Shown one piece after another: positions 37,840 to 47,812 of a DNA stretch of 64,000 nucleotides. Where the stretch lies: positions 1 to 64,000 of the forward strand of contig JABDCA010000007.1 of assembly GCA_013288345.1 (NCBI GenBank). The letters are read 5' to 3'. The notes under the pieces were generated by a model that had not been told where the DNA came from, made no database searches, and saw only the letters and a program-made list of their open reading frames with translations. This DNA is from Bacteroidota bacterium. Its GTDB lineage: Bacteria; Bacteroidota; Bacteroidia; JABEUT01. Position 1 is the stretch's first letter. Each line of letters opens with the position of its first letter. The position numbers and the translations under genes were made by a program.

Positions 37840-38784
37840 ATGAGAATAGGACTGGATATGATGGGCGGCGACTACGCTCCCAAAACAACAGTCGGTGGGG
37901 CGGTATTGGCCTTTCGCGAGCTCCCTGCTGCTGTCAGACTTGTTCTTATTGGCGACCGCGATAAGATAATTCCTTTGCTGCACGAACATAAAGTGAGCGA
38001 GAAGGACTTTGACATTGTACACACTACCGAGGTAATTGAAATGGCGGAATCGCCATTGCGTGCCATCAACAACAAGCCTAACTCAAGCATTGGCATTGGT
38101 TTTCAAATGCTGAAAAGCAAGGAACTGGATGCTTTTGCCAGCAATGGCAACACCGGCGCCATGATGGTAGGTTCGCTATACAGCGTTAAAGCTATTGAAG
38201 GTGTACAACGCCCATGCATTGCTACCGTTGTTCCTAAGGAAGATGGTGGTGTAGGCATATTGCTCGACGTGGGCAGTAATGCAGATTGCAGGCCCGAAGT
38301 ACTTTGCCAGTTTGCTGTATTGGGCAAAATGTTCTCGAAGTACATTTATAAAATTGAAGACCCTAAAGTTGCGTTGCTCAACATAGGAGAAGAAGAAGAA
38401 AAAGGCAACCTGGTTGCACAAGCCACACACGAACTGCTGAAAGAAATGAAGCAGATAAACTTTGTAGGCAATATTGAGGCCCGCTATATTTTTGATGCAG
38501 GCTCGGCTGATGTAGTAGTATGCGAAGGTTTTGTCGGCAACGTAGTATTAAAAGAAGCGGAAGCTTTTTACAAACTCCTTAAAAAGAGAAAAATATCAGA
38601 TCCCTTCTTTGACAGGTTTAATTACGAAATTTACGGAGGCACACCTATATTAGGTATTAACTCCACTGTTGTTATAGGCCATGGCATTTCGAACGAAGAA
38701 GCCACTAAAAACATGATACTGCTTACCCGCGATATGGCAGAAGCAGGTGTTTCAGAGAAAATTAAAAAAGCATTTAATCCTTAG
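37840..38784 (+). CDS. plsX: Phosphate acyltransferase PlsX
   Basis: MRIGLDMMGGDYAPKTTVGGAV, SNGNTGAMM, VCEGFVGNVVLK. Confidence 0.97.
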   Translation: MRIGLDMMGGDYAPKTTVGGAVLAFRELPAAVRLVLIGDRDKIIPLLHEHKVSEKDFDIVHTTEVIEMAESPLRAINNKPNSSIGIGFQMLKSKELDAFASNGNTGAMMVGSLYSVKAIEGVQRPCIATVVPKEDGGVGILLDVGSNADCRPEVLCQFAVLGKMFSKYIYKIEDPKVALLNIGEEEEKGNLVAQATHELLKEMKQINFVGNIEARYIFDAGSADVVVCEGFVGNVVLKEAEAFYKLLKKRKISDPFFDRFNYEIYGGTPILGINSTVVIGHGISNEEATKNMILLTRDMAEAGVSEKIKKAFNP

Positions 38785-38789
38785 TTAAT

Positions 38790-39782
38790 ATGGCCATTAC
38801 TGCTGCAATTACCGCTGTAGAAGGTTATCTTCCTGATTATGTTTTGACAAACCAGGAACTATCGCAGATGGTGGAAACCAGCGATGAATGGATCACATCT
38901 CGAACAGGAATAAACGAAAGAAGAATACTTAAGGGCAAAGAAAAGGGTGCATCGGTTATGGCTATTGAAGCTGTAAACGGCCTTTGCAAAAAACGCGGCA
39001 TATCGCCCGAAGAAATAGATCTGCTTATTGTAGCAACCGTTACCGGCGATTATATATTTCCGGCCACTGCTAATATAGTATGTGATAAAGTAGGGGCAAA
39101 AAATGCCTGGAGCTTTGATGTTAATGCAGCATGTTCTGGCTTTATTTATGCACTAACAACCGGAGCACAGTTCATTCAAACAGGCGCACATAAAAAAGTA
39201 GTTGTAGTTGGTGTAGATAAAATGTCTTCTATTATAGATTACAACGACCGTACTACCTGTGTTATTTTTGGCGATGGTGCAGGTGCAGTTTTATTAGAAC
39301 CGAATACCGAAGGCCTTGGCATTATTGATTTTAAACACCAGGTAGATGGTGGTGGAAGGGTGCATTTGTACCAAAAGGCAGGTGGCTCGGTAAAACCGCC
39401 AAGCATCGAATCAGTTGAAAAGAAAGAGCATTTTGTTTACCAGGAAGGGCAGGCCGTATTTAAAGTAGCGGTAAAACAAATGGCAGATGTATCGTACGAA
39501 GTAATGAAGCGCAACAACCTTACGGCAGATGATATAGCGTGGTTAGTACCACATCAGGCCAATAAGCGTATTATAGAAGCAGTGGCAAAGCGTATGGATC
39601 TGCCCGAAAGTAAAGTGATGCTGAACATACATAAGTATGGCAACACCACATCGGGCACAATACCGTTATGTTTGTGGGACTATCAAAAGCAATTAAAAAA
39701 AGGCGACAACCTTATATTATCTGCATTTGGTGGCGGATTTACATGGGGCGCTATTTATCTTAAATGGGCAATTAATAACTGA
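38790..39782 (+). CDS. fabH: 3-oxoacyl-ACP synthase III
   Basis: TSDEWITSRTGINERRI, DVNAACSGFIYAL, VPHQANKRII, NIHKYGNTTSGTIPL. Confidence 0.97.
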   Translation: MAITAAITAVEGYLPDYVLTNQELSQMVETSDEWITSRTGINERRILKGKEKGASVMAIEAVNGLCKKRGISPEEIDLLIVATVTGDYIFPATANIVCDKVGAKNAWSFDVNAACSGFIYALTTGAQFIQTGAHKKVVVVGVDKMSSIIDYNDRTTCVIFGDGAGAVLLEPNTEGLGIIDFKHQVDGGGRVHLYQKAGGSVKPPSIESVEKKEHFVYQEGQAVFKVAVKQMADVSYEVMKRNNLTADDIAWLVPHQANKRIIEAVAKRMDLPESKVMLNIHKYGNTTSGTIPLCLWDYQKQLKKGDNLILSAFGGGFTWGAIYLKWAINN

Positions 39783-39877
39783 TTACCCTAATTTTTTATA
39801 TTTGTTCCTATATTATTAGAGTAAAAAAGAATTCGAGAATTATATTTGTCATTACGAACCCTTAAACGACCAAGTTT

Positions 39878-40354
39878 ATGAATATTAAAGAAGTAGAAGA
39901 ACTCATTCGTTTTGTTTCGAAAGCAAACGTTACCGAGGTTGAGCTTGAAACGAAAGATATTAAGCTTATCATCAAAACATCGCGTGCTGGTACCGAAGCA
40001 CAAATGCAGGCACCTGTTGCCGCTGCTCCTGTTGTAGTTGCTGCTGCCCCTGCCGCTCCTGTTGCTGCTCCGGCTGCACCTGTTGCCGCTGCTCCTGTAT
40101 CTAACGACTCCAACTATGTGGCGATAAAATCGCCTATGATAGGTACATTCTACCGCTCATCGGGCCCTGATAAGCCTGCCTTTGTAAACGTAGGCGACAA
40201 GATTGAAAAAGGCAAAGTAATTTGCATTATTGAAGCCATGAAGTTGTTCAACGAAATAGAAGCCGAAATATCGGGTACTGTAGTAAAGGTAGTTGCAACT
40301 GATGCATCACCAGTTGAATATGACCAGGTTTTATTACTAATTGATCCTAGCTGA
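39878..40354 (+). CDS. accB: Acetyl-CoA carboxylase biotin carboxyl carrier protein
   Basis: [24 protein letters not shown], Ala/Pro linker, [13 protein letters not shown] biotinylation motif. Confidence 0.97.
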   Translation: MNIKEVEELIRFVSKANVTEVELETKDIKLIIKTSRAGTEAQMQAPVAAAPVVVAAAPAAPVAAPAAPVAAAPVSNDSNYVAIKSPMIGTFYRSSGPDKPAFVNVGDKIEKGKVICIIEAMKLFNEIEAEISGTVVKVVATDASPVEYDQVLLLIDPS

Positions 40355-40419
40355 TTGTGGCAAGAAAAATAAAAATCACCGCCCGTAAAGAGGGTACCAT
40401 TTTAAAACCCGGAACTGAA

Positions 40420-41757
40420 ATGTTCAAAAAAATACTTATTGCAAATAGGGGTGAAATTGCAATGCGCGTAATACGTACCTGTAAGGAAATGGGAATAAAA
40501 ACCGTTGCTGTTTATTCTACCGCCGATAAAGATAGTTTGCACGTACGTTTTGCCGATGAGGCCGTATGTATAGGCCCACCTGCAAGCAAAGATTCATACC
40601 TTAAGATACCAAATATTATTTCGGCTGCAGAAATTACCAACTCCGATGCTATACATCCAGGCTATGGTTTTCTTTCTGAAAATGCCAAGTTCTCGCACAT
40701 CTGCGAAGAACATAAGATAAAATTCATTGGCGCTACTCCGGCTATGATAGAGGCCATGGGCGATAAATCGACCGCTAAGGAAACCATGAAGAAAGCAGGT
40801 GTACCGGTAGTGCCCGGTTCTGATGGTTTGCTGAAAGATATTGAAGATGCCAAGAAAGTGGCTAAGAAAATTGGCTACCCTGTAATGATGAAAGCTACCG
40901 CCGGTGGTGGTGGCAAGGGTATGCGCGTTATATGGAAAGAAGAAGAATTACCACATGCATGGGAATCGGCACGCCAGGAGGCTTTAGCATCCTTCGGTAA
41001 TGATGGCATGTATATGGAAAAGTTTTTAGAAGAGCCTCGTCATATTGAAATACAAGTTGCAGGTGACCAATACGGTAAAGCCTGTCACCTTTCTGAAAGA
41101 GATTGTTCGATACAGCGCCGTCACCAGAAACTGGTAGAGGAAACCCCTTCGCCATTTATGACCGACAAGCTTCGCGATAAAATGGGCAAAGCCGCTATTA
41201 AAGCTGCTGAGGCTGTTCGTTATGAGGGTGTAGGTACAGTTGAATTTTTGGTTGACAAGCACCGCAACTTCTACTTTATGGAGATGAACACCCGTATACA
41301 GGTGGAGCATCCTATTACCGAAGAAGTAATTAACTATGACCTTATTGCCGAGCAAATTAAAATTGCTGCCGGCGTTAAAATATCAGGCAAAAACTATTTC
41401 CCGCAGATGCATGCTATGGAATGCCGTATAAATGCTGAAGATCCTGAAAACAATTTCAGGCCAAGCCCGGGTAAAATATTGAACTTCCACGTACCGGGTG
41501 GCCACGGAATACGTGTAGATACGCATGTTTATGCGGGTTATTCTATTCCGCCCAATTACGACTCGATGATTGCAAAGCTTATTACCGTTGCCCAAACAAG
41601 GGAAGAAGTAATAGCTAAAATGAAACGCGCATTGGAAGAGTTTGTAATTGAAGGAATAAAGACCACCATACCTTTTCACTTAAAGTTGATGGAAAACCCA
41701 AGGTTCCTGAAAGGAGATTACAACACCCACTTCCTGGAAGAAGAAAAGCTGTTTTAA
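40420..41757 (+). CDS. accC: Acetyl-CoA carboxylase biotin carboxylase subunit
   Basis: [28 protein letters not shown]-grasp motifs, [19 protein letters not shown] extends to 40357 but ATG 40420 matches the canonical start. Confidence 0.96.
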   Translation: MFKKILIANRGEIAMRVIRTCKEMGIKTVAVYSTADKDSLHVRFADEAVCIGPPASKDSYLKIPNIISAAEITNSDAIHPGYGFLSENAKFSHICEEHKIKFIGATPAMIEAMGDKSTAKETMKKAGVPVVPGSDGLLKDIEDAKKVAKKIGYPVMMKATAGGGGKGMRVIWKEEELPHAWESARQEALASFGNDGMYMEKFLEEPRHIEIQVAGDQYGKACHLSERDCSIQRRHQKLVEETPSPFMTDKLRDKMGKAAIKAAEAVRYEGVGTVEFLVDKHRNFYFMEMNTRIQVEHPITEEVINYDLIAEQIKIAAGVKISGKNYFPQMHAMECRINAEDPENNFRPSPGKILNFHVPGGHGIRVDTHVYAGYSIPPNYDSMIAKLITVAQTREEVIAKMKRALEEFVIEGIKTTIPFHLKLMENPRFLKGDYNTHFLEEEKLF

Positions 41758-41820
41758 ATTAGCCCAAACTGCATATATCGTTTCAATTATATTGTATTTC
41801 TTTAACGTAAACTTAATATC

Positions 41821-43884
41821 ATGAAAAAAGTATTCTATTCATTGGCATTCATCACAACAGGAATCTCTCTTGTTGCAATCTCTTGCAAAAATGGCCCTTC
41901 GGCTTCTGCAATAAGCCCCGATGAAATTAACCTGGCCAATTTCGATACAACCGTAAAACCGGGTAACGACTTTTTTGAATATGTAAACGGTGGCTGGTTA
42001 AAGGCCAACCCTGTACCTGCTTCTGAAGTTAGGTGGGGCAGTTTTGACATTGCTAATGATACCAATATAACCCGTGTACATAAACTTTTGGATGGCGTTG
42101 CAGCTCAAACGAGTAAAGCAGCTAACAGCATAGAACAAAAGGTAGGCGATTACTATGCGATGGGCCTTGATTCAAACAAGCTGAATAAAGATGGTCTCGC
42201 TCCTTTACAAGATGAACTCACCAAGATAAATGCCGTAAAAGACAGCAAATCACTTTGGGAAGAAAGTGCAAGACTCATGCAAATGGGTTCTAACGTAATG
42301 TTCAAATTCACCGTTGGGCAAGATGATAAAATAAGTTCGAAAGAAATAGTCCGTATTGAACAGGGTGGCATGTTGCTTCCATCGAAAGACTATTATGTAG
42401 ACACTACTGCAAGGATGAAAATGATACGTGCTAAGTATGTAGAATACCTTACCCAATTATTTGTACAGGCAGACGGAGGAGTTGAAACAAAGAACATGGC
42501 TCCGAAAAATGCAGAGAAAGTTTTGGAAATAGAAACAGCCATGGCTAATTCGGCCATGACACAAATAGAAACAAGAGATGTGCATGCTACATACAACAAA
42601 ATGACCTTTGCTGAACTTGAAAAATCAACCCCGAATATTGACTGGGCTACCTGTATGAATGTATGGGGCTTAAAATCGATAGATACTGTTTTGGTTGCAC
42701 AGCCTATGTTCATGAAAAAGGTTAGTGAGTTATCTAAATCATTTACTGTTGATGAATGGAAAACATACCTCAGGGCTCAACTACTTGCTACAGAGGCAAT
42801 ACGTATGAAACTGAGCGATCAGATATCTGATATTAATTTCGATTTCTGGAATAAAACACTGAACGGCGCCAAAGCAATGAAGCCAAGGTGGAGGCGTTCG
42901 GTTGAGGCTACCAATGCAGCAGTTGGTGATTTAGTTGGCCAACTTTATGTAGCTAAATATTTCAGCGCTGAAACAAAAGAAAAAGTTCACACTATGGTAA
43001 CCAATATTATTGCTGCGTACAAAGAGCGCATCAATAACCTTACCTGGATGAGCCCTGAAACCAAGAAGGCAGCTATTGCAAAGCTCGATAAGATCACATT
43101 GAAACTTTGCTATCCTGACAAGTGGAGAGATTTTTCAGCACTTGAAATCAAGAACGATGCATACGCACTTAATGCACTCAGGTCAAACACATACAGATTC
43201 AACTACAACATAAACAGGTTGGGCAAACCGGTTGACAGAACTGAATGGGAAATGACCCCACAGACCGTTAACGCATACTATGAGCCAACCTTAAACGAAA
43301 TTTGTTTCCCGGCAGGTATATTACAGTTCCCATTCTTTGACGCGAACAGGGACGATGCTATGAACTATGGTGGTATTGGTGTGGTTATAGGCCACGAGCT
43401 TACACACGGTTTTGATGATCAGGGTAACCAATACGATGGTGATGGTAACATGCGCAAATGGTGGACCGCTGCCGATTCGACCCACTACTTCGATAAGCTT
43501 GGTTTAGTTATAAGGCAGTTCGATAATTTCGAAATGGATTCAGTACACGTAAAAGGTAAACTTACCATTGGCGAAAACACCGCTGACTTAGGTGGTACTA
43601 CTATAGCTTTCCAGGCATTAGAGAATGACTTGAAACAAAACCCTGAGGGAGTAGTTAAGGGCTTTACACCTGAACAAAGGTTCTTCATCGGCTTCGCACA
43701 AGTGTGGAGACAGAATGCAAGGCCTGCTTACATTAGGCAAATGGTAAATACCAATCCGCATGCTCCGGCTAATTTTAGGGTACTAGGCCCATTGGCTAAC
43801 ATGAATGAGTTTTATACAGCCTTTAATGTTAAGCCCGGTGATGGTATGTACAGGCCCGATAGCCTGAGAGCACTCATTTGGTAA
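41821..43884 (+). CDS. M13 family metallopeptidase, putative lipoprotein
   Basis: Lipobox VAISC; VVIGHELTHGFDDQG (HExxH), GENTADLGG. Confidence 0.95.
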   Translation: MKKVFYSLAFITTGISLVAISCKNGPSASAISPDEINLANFDTTVKPGNDFFEYVNGGWLKANPVPASEVRWGSFDIANDTNITRVHKLLDGVAAQTSKAANSIEQKVGDYYAMGLDSNKLNKDGLAPLQDELTKINAVKDSKSLWEESARLMQMGSNVMFKFTVGQDDKISSKEIVRIEQGGMLLPSKDYYVDTTARMKMIRAKYVEYLTQLFVQADGGVETKNMAPKNAEKVLEIETAMANSAMTQIETRDVHATYNKMTFAELEKSTPNIDWATCMNVWGLKSIDTVLVAQPMFMKKVSELSKSFTVDEWKTYLRAQLLATEAIRMKLSDQISDINFDFWNKTLNGAKAMKPRWRRSVEATNAAVGDLVGQLYVAKYFSAETKEKVHTMVTNIIAAYKERINNLTWMSPETKKAAIAKLDKITLKLCYPDKWRDFSALEIKNDAYALNALRSNTYRFNYNINRLGKPVDRTEWEMTPQTVNAYYEPTLNEICFPAGILQFPFFDANRDDAMNYGGIGVVIGHELTHGFDDQGNQYDGDGNMRKWWTAADSTHYFDKLGLVIRQFDNFEMDSVHVKGKLTIGENTADLGGTTIAFQALENDLKQNPEGVVKGFTPEQRFFIGFAQVWRQNARPAYIRQMVNTNPHAPANFRVLGPLANMNEFYTAFNVKPGDGMYRPDSLRALIW

Positions 43885-43907
43885 ATACAAATCTTGAAGA
43901 GATTCCT

Positions 43908-44032
43908 CACTTCATTCGGAATGACAAATTTTTAAGGGAACAAAAAGGGCGGCGGCTTCGCCGCCGCCCTTTCCTCCCCAAAACCAAAACTTGTCATGCC
44001 GAACCGCAAGAGCGGTGAGGCATCTCATCCGA
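43908..44032. repeat. Composite inverted repeat (GAGATTCCTCACTTCATTCGGAATGACAA ... TTGTCATGCCGAACCGCAAGAGCGGTGAGGCATCTC) enclosing a 13-bp GC hairpin
   Basis: Imperfectly complementary outer arms; inner hairpin AAAGGGCGGCGGC-TTC-GCCGCCGCCCTTT at 43944-43972. Confidence 0.75.
43944..43972. terminator. Strong hairpin, possible transcription terminator of the M13 peptidase gene
   Basis: 13-bp perfect stem with 3-nt loop 60 bp after the stop codon; A/T flanks weak. Confidence 0.45.
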
Positions 44033-44064
44033 TTAAAATAAATGCTCTGATTTAAAATTGCCTT

Positions 44065-44664
44065 ATGAATATTGATTATAAAACAGTTTGTGGCATAATA
44101 GCATCTCTTATTGGTACCGGCTGTTTTATTCCGTACATAAAGGATATTTTCAAAAAGAAAACCAAGCCGCATATTTATACCTGGCTCATCTGGACCATCT
44201 TGCAGGTTACGGGCGTTGTAGCCATGTTGAAAAACGGAGCAGGCATTGGAGTACTTGCCTTAGGTACGGGTTCTGTGCTTTGTGCATATACCTGCATACT
44301 CAGTATTAAATACGGCACCAAGAACATTACCAAATTCGATTCACTTTGCCTGATTGGTGCATTGGCAAGTATTGTAGTCTACATTTTAATGAAAGACCCT
44401 TTACTGGCTATCATTCTTATTTCCGCAATTGATTTTGTTGGCTTCCTCCCTACCCTGCGTAAAGCCTACATCGAACCTTATTCTGAAACAATAACCATGT
44501 TTGCTTTCTTCTCGCTATCAGGAGTATTTACCATGCTGGCATTGCATAGCTATAGCGTAGTTACTACATTATATCCGCTTACCTTAATTGGAATAAATAT
44601 TATTGCGACGGTGGTTTTGTGGGTGAGGAGAAGGCAAAAGCCCCAACCCGACCTTCCCCATTAG
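44065..44664 (+). CDS. Integral membrane protein, two-half architecture (PQ-loop-like candidate)
   Basis: Hydrophobic helices; GCFIPYIKDIFKKKTKPHIYTWLIW and GFLPTLRKAYIEPYSETITMFAFF resemble each other. Confidence 0.55.
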   Translation: MNIDYKTVCGIIASLIGTGCFIPYIKDIFKKKTKPHIYTWLIWTILQVTGVVAMLKNGAGIGVLALGTGSVLCAYTCILSIKYGTKNITKFDSLCLIGALASIVVYILMKDPLLAIILISAIDFVGFLPTLRKAYIEPYSETITMFAFFSLSGVFTMLALHSYSVVTTLYPLTLIGINIIATVVLWVRRRQKPQPDLPH

Positions 44665-44726
44665 GGAAGGAGAAAAACTACTCCCTTAAAGTCCTTCCCT
44701 TTGGGAAGGATTTAGGATGGGCCGAC
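44640..44726. repeat. Dispersed repeat family 2, copy 2
   Basis: CCTTCCCCATTAGGGAAGG and GTCCTTCCCTTTGGGAAGGATTTAGGATGGGC; spans the gap between two convergent genes. Confidence 0.7.
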
Positions 44727-45238
44727 TACATTTTATTCTTCGCCGCTTGCTCTCTTATCATTTGAGCATAGTTCAAATGCCTTGCTAAGCCATTAACAGC
44801 GATGGCAATACGCTTGGCTTTGGTAGCATCGGTCTTGGCGCTATCTATCCACTTTGAGAAATACTTTTGGTGCGAGCCCGGCTGTGTTTTAAAGAATTTA
44901 ATCGCTTCAGATTCATCTTCAAGGCAGGCCAGGAAATCCTGGTTAAAGGCAAAGTCGCTTTTATCTTCTTCCAACTGCACCTTCAGCATAGCGCCTTTCA
45001 TCTTTCGTATGCCTTTGCGTATAGTTGCATTAATGGGAATAATGAAATCACCTTCGCCCATGGGCAACAATGCAACTTGTTTTATAGGATGATTATCTAA
45101 TTTGCCTTTTACACGGAACGATACCTTACAACCCGGTTTTAGCTTTTGGGCATATTTAGCAGGCACTTCAATATAGGTCCAGCCGGTCTTTTCGCCTTGT
45201 TCTTTAAAACGTAATATTTCGGTGGTGTATTGTACCAT
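44726..45238 (-). CDS. YdeI/OmpD-associated family protein (DUF1905 + YdeI)
   Basis: N-terminal GWTYIEVPAKYAQKLKPG...; C-terminal IKFFKTQPGSHQKYFSKWIDSAKTDATKAKRI. Confidence 0.85.
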   Translation of the reverse strand: MVQYTTEILRFKEQGEKTGWTYIEVPAKYAQKLKPGCKVSFRVKGKLDNHPIKQVALLPMGEGDFIIPINATIRKGIRKMKGAMLKVQLEEDKSDFAFNQDFLACLEDESEAIKFFKTQPGSHQKYFSKWIDSAKTDATKAKRIAIAVNGLARHLNYAQMIREQAAKNKM

Positions 45239-45243
45239 GCTCT

Positions 45244-45741
45244 TTATTTCGCAGCTGAATAAGTAGCGTACTTAGTTATACTTCGGCGGATAATATAATT
45301 TGTAAGTAAGCAAAAAGTAAAGGAAGAAAAAGCAATAGCTACTCCATAAAGAATACACACAGTACCCAGCAAAAGTGGAGGCCAAAACCCTTGACCAATC
45401 AACCACATTACAAGTATGTATCCAAAAATTACTGCAAATAAAACAGTATTAATAAATAAGGAAGTCTTTGTGCTTCGCTGCAATAGTGAGCCTTTGTTGA
45501 GAGAGAAGTCCTTTACCGCTTGTTTGCCTGTATGCCATAATAATAAGCCAAACAAAGCCGTAAATAAAGATACTATCACGGGCCAGTAAAGCCAAAAGGA
45601 GCTTCCAACTGCAATAAATATAAACTGTGTAATTGGAGAAAATAAAGATATGTATGAAGCAAATAAGATAAACGAAATTCCGAAAGGTAGCCCTATCAAG
45701 AGTGAAATCCACCCACCTTTATTCAAAATCCTATTATCCAT
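45244..45741 (-). CDS. Hypothetical membrane protein
   Basis: About four hydrophobic segments; no recognised family. Confidence 0.5.
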   Translation of the reverse strand: MDNRILNKGGWISLLIGLPFGISFILFASYISLFSPITQFIFIAVGSSFWLYWPVIVSLFTALFGLLLWHTGKQAVKDFSLNKGSLLQRSTKTSLFINTVLFAVIFGYILVMWLIGQGFWPPLLLGTVCILYGVAIAFSSFTFCLLTNYIIRRSITKYATYSAAK

Positions 45742-45773
45742 AACGATCAGAGTTAAGGAATATGACTCCTGTT

Positions 45774-46760
45774 TTATGCCTCTACCTTTTCTTGCTTCTC
45801 ATATTGAAAAGCTTTACGGGGTTTTAATCCAAGCACATCAAACATCTTCATATCCTCATTAGCATCAGGATTAGGAGTGGTCAAAAGTTTTTCGCCCATA
45901 AATATAGAATTGGCTCCTGCCATAAAGCAGAAACCCTGTGTTTCGCGGTTCATTTGCACACGGCCTGCCGAAAGGCGAACTACAGAATCTGCCATTACAA
46001 TACGTGTAGTAGCTATCATACGTATCATCTCCCATGATTCCACCAATGGCCTGTCGCCCAATGGAGTACCTTCTACCGGTACCAGTGCATTAATAGGCAC
46101 TGACTCAGGATGCGGATTTAAATGTGACAACGTAAGCAGCATGCCAATACGGTCCTCTGTCGATTCGCCTAAGCCAATAATTCCGCCTGAGCAAACCGTA
46201 AGTCCTGCTTTACGCACATTTTGCAAGGTATTCAGCCTGTCCTCGTATTTGCGGGTAGTAATAATGCTTTCGTAATTCTCTTCCGATGTATCTACGTTGT
46301 GGTTGTATGCATATAAGCCGGCATCAGCCAGCTTCTTAGCTTGTTCTTCGGTAACCATTCCCAATGTGGCGCAAACCTCCATGCCTTTAGCATTTACAGC
46401 CTTTACCATATCTAATACCTGGTCAAAATCTTTGTTGTTCCTTACTTCTCTCCATGCAGCACCCATACATAAGCGCGATGCACCCATAGTTTGAGCCTTA
46501 TCGGCAATGCCGTTAACCTCATCTACACTCATTAACTTATGTACCTTAATTTCGGTATGGTAACGGGCAGCCTGCGGGCAGTATGCACAGTCCTCCGGGC
46601 AACCGCCAGTCTTGATAGATATAAGGGAACTTATCTGAACTTCATTCGCATTGTGGTACTTGCGGTGAATAGTAGCAGCACGGTAAACAAGATCCAGTAA
46701 AGGAGTATTATATATTTCGGCTATTTCTTCTTTGGTCCAGTTGTAACGTATATCGCTCAT
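45774..46760 (-). CDS. bioB: Biotin synthase
   Basis: [20 protein letters not shown] radical SAM CxxxCxx[23 protein letters not shown]. Confidence 0.97.
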   Translation of the reverse strand: MSDIRYNWTKEEIAEIYNTPLLDLVYRAATIHRKYHNANEVQISSLISIKTGGCPEDCAYCPQAARYHTEIKVHKLMSVDEVNGIADKAQTMGASRLCMGAAWREVRNNKDFDQVLDMVKAVNAKGMEVCATLGMVTEEQAKKLADAGLYAYNHNVDTSEENYESIITTRKYEDRLNTLQNVRKAGLTVCSGGIIGLGESTEDRIGMLLTLSHLNPHPESVPINALVPVEGTPLGDRPLVESWEMIRMIATTRIVMADSVVRLSAGRVQMNRETQGFCFMAGANSIFMGEKLLTTPNPDANEDMKMFDVLGLKPRKAFQYEKQEKVEA

Positions 46761-46875
46761 TAGAAATTGGTTTAGTAAAGAAGCAAATGTAAGAAAAACT
46801 TAGCTCTTTCTCAGTTGAAAACCTCTTAAAAGTTTACATTTGTTATTGAATCATTAAGCCAGCAAATACCACAAA

Positions 46876-47358
46876 ATGGACAAGGAGCAACTTCAATTAT
46901 TTATTGACAATTACGAAGCTCTTGATTTTGACAAAATAAAATTCGATTGGAATGGGCAACATGGAAACTCATTTAATGATAAAAATGATGGTTTTCGAAT
47001 AGAATTATGTGAATATATCATCCCACAAATCCACAAAGTAAAACTCGAGTTAATTCGCGACTTATATCTCGAACTTGCAAAAAAATCGAAAGAAAGCTGG
47101 AGTATTTATGACAAATTCAATCTTTTTGGACAAGAATTACTTATTAGAGGAGGAACAACGTTTTTAATGGATTATATGCATGGAGCTTCTTTATCATTTG
47201 ATACATCTCTTTCGAGTGGAAACATAAAAATAAATAAAGATATTGCCTTGCAACTTGTTGATTATATAGAAAAGAAAATAGAAAACTCAGGTGAGGAAGA
47301 AAACACCAAGTTTTATGAAAGATTTAAACAACGTTTTATATGGCTTGCAAATAAATGA
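46876..47358 (+). CDS. Hypothetical protein, first gene of an overlapping pair
   Basis: 160 aa, no recognised domain; its TGA overlaps the next ATG (ATGA). Confidence 0.55.
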   Translation: MDKEQLQLFIDNYEALDFDKIKFDWNGQHGNSFNDKNDGFRIELCEYIIPQIHKVKLELIRDLYLELAKKSKESWSIYDKFNLFGQELLIRGGTTFLMDYMHGASLSFDTSLSSGNIKINKDIALQLVDYIEKKIENSGEEENTKFYERFKQRFIWLANK

Positions 47359-47705
47359 CAACTATACTTTATAGACCGGTAAATCAAAAAGAACTTGATT
47401 TAATAGAGCAATCTGGCTGGAAGAAATTTCCACCACGGTTTGTAACGCAACCTATTTTTTACCCTGTAACAAATGAAGAATATGCAATACAAATTGCCAG
47501 GGACTGGAATGTTAATGCCTATGGTGCTGGCTTTGTAACTAGCTTTGCAATGAGCTCTGAATACCTTAAAAAATTTGAAATACATAATGTAGGTGGAAAA
47601 CTACATAATGAACTCTGGGTACCGGCAAGTGAATTAGATGAGTTTAATAGTAATATAGTTGGACTAATTGAAGTCACAAAGTCCTTTTACTCACAAGATA
47701 ACTAG
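47355..47705 (+). CDS. Small protein resembling the family often labelled 'ADP-ribosylation/crystallin J1'
   Basis: YRPVNQKELDLIEQSGWKKFPPRFVTQPIFYPVTNEEYAIQIARDWNV...VGGKLHNELWVPASELDEFNSNIVGLIEV (recall of family pattern, not searched). Confidence 0.6.
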   Translation: MTTILYRPVNQKELDLIEQSGWKKFPPRFVTQPIFYPVTNEEYAIQIARDWNVNAYGAGFVTSFAMSSEYLKKFEIHNVGGKLHNELWVPASELDEFNSNIVGLIEVTKSFYSQDN

Positions 47706-47726
47706 AAATTAACCTAAACATAAAAA

Positions 47727-47791
47727 TTCCCCCTCTCTTTTGGGCGTATTATACAAAGTCCTCCCTAACGGGGAGGATTTAGGAGGGGCTG
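47727..47791. repeat. Dispersed repeat family 2, copy 3
   Basis: AAAGTCCTCCCTAACGGGGAGGATTTAGGAGGGGC; same core as 21117 and 44640. Confidence 0.7.
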
Positions 47792-47812
47792 CATTTGTAT
47801 TATATTTGCCCC

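Noticed and set aside
39862-40113. Minus-strand 83-aa ORF rich in TGAAATGAAGAAT (Ala/Gly/Thr repeat)
   Set aside because: Antisense shadow of the Ala/Pro linker of accB; low-complexity codons keep the opposite frame open.
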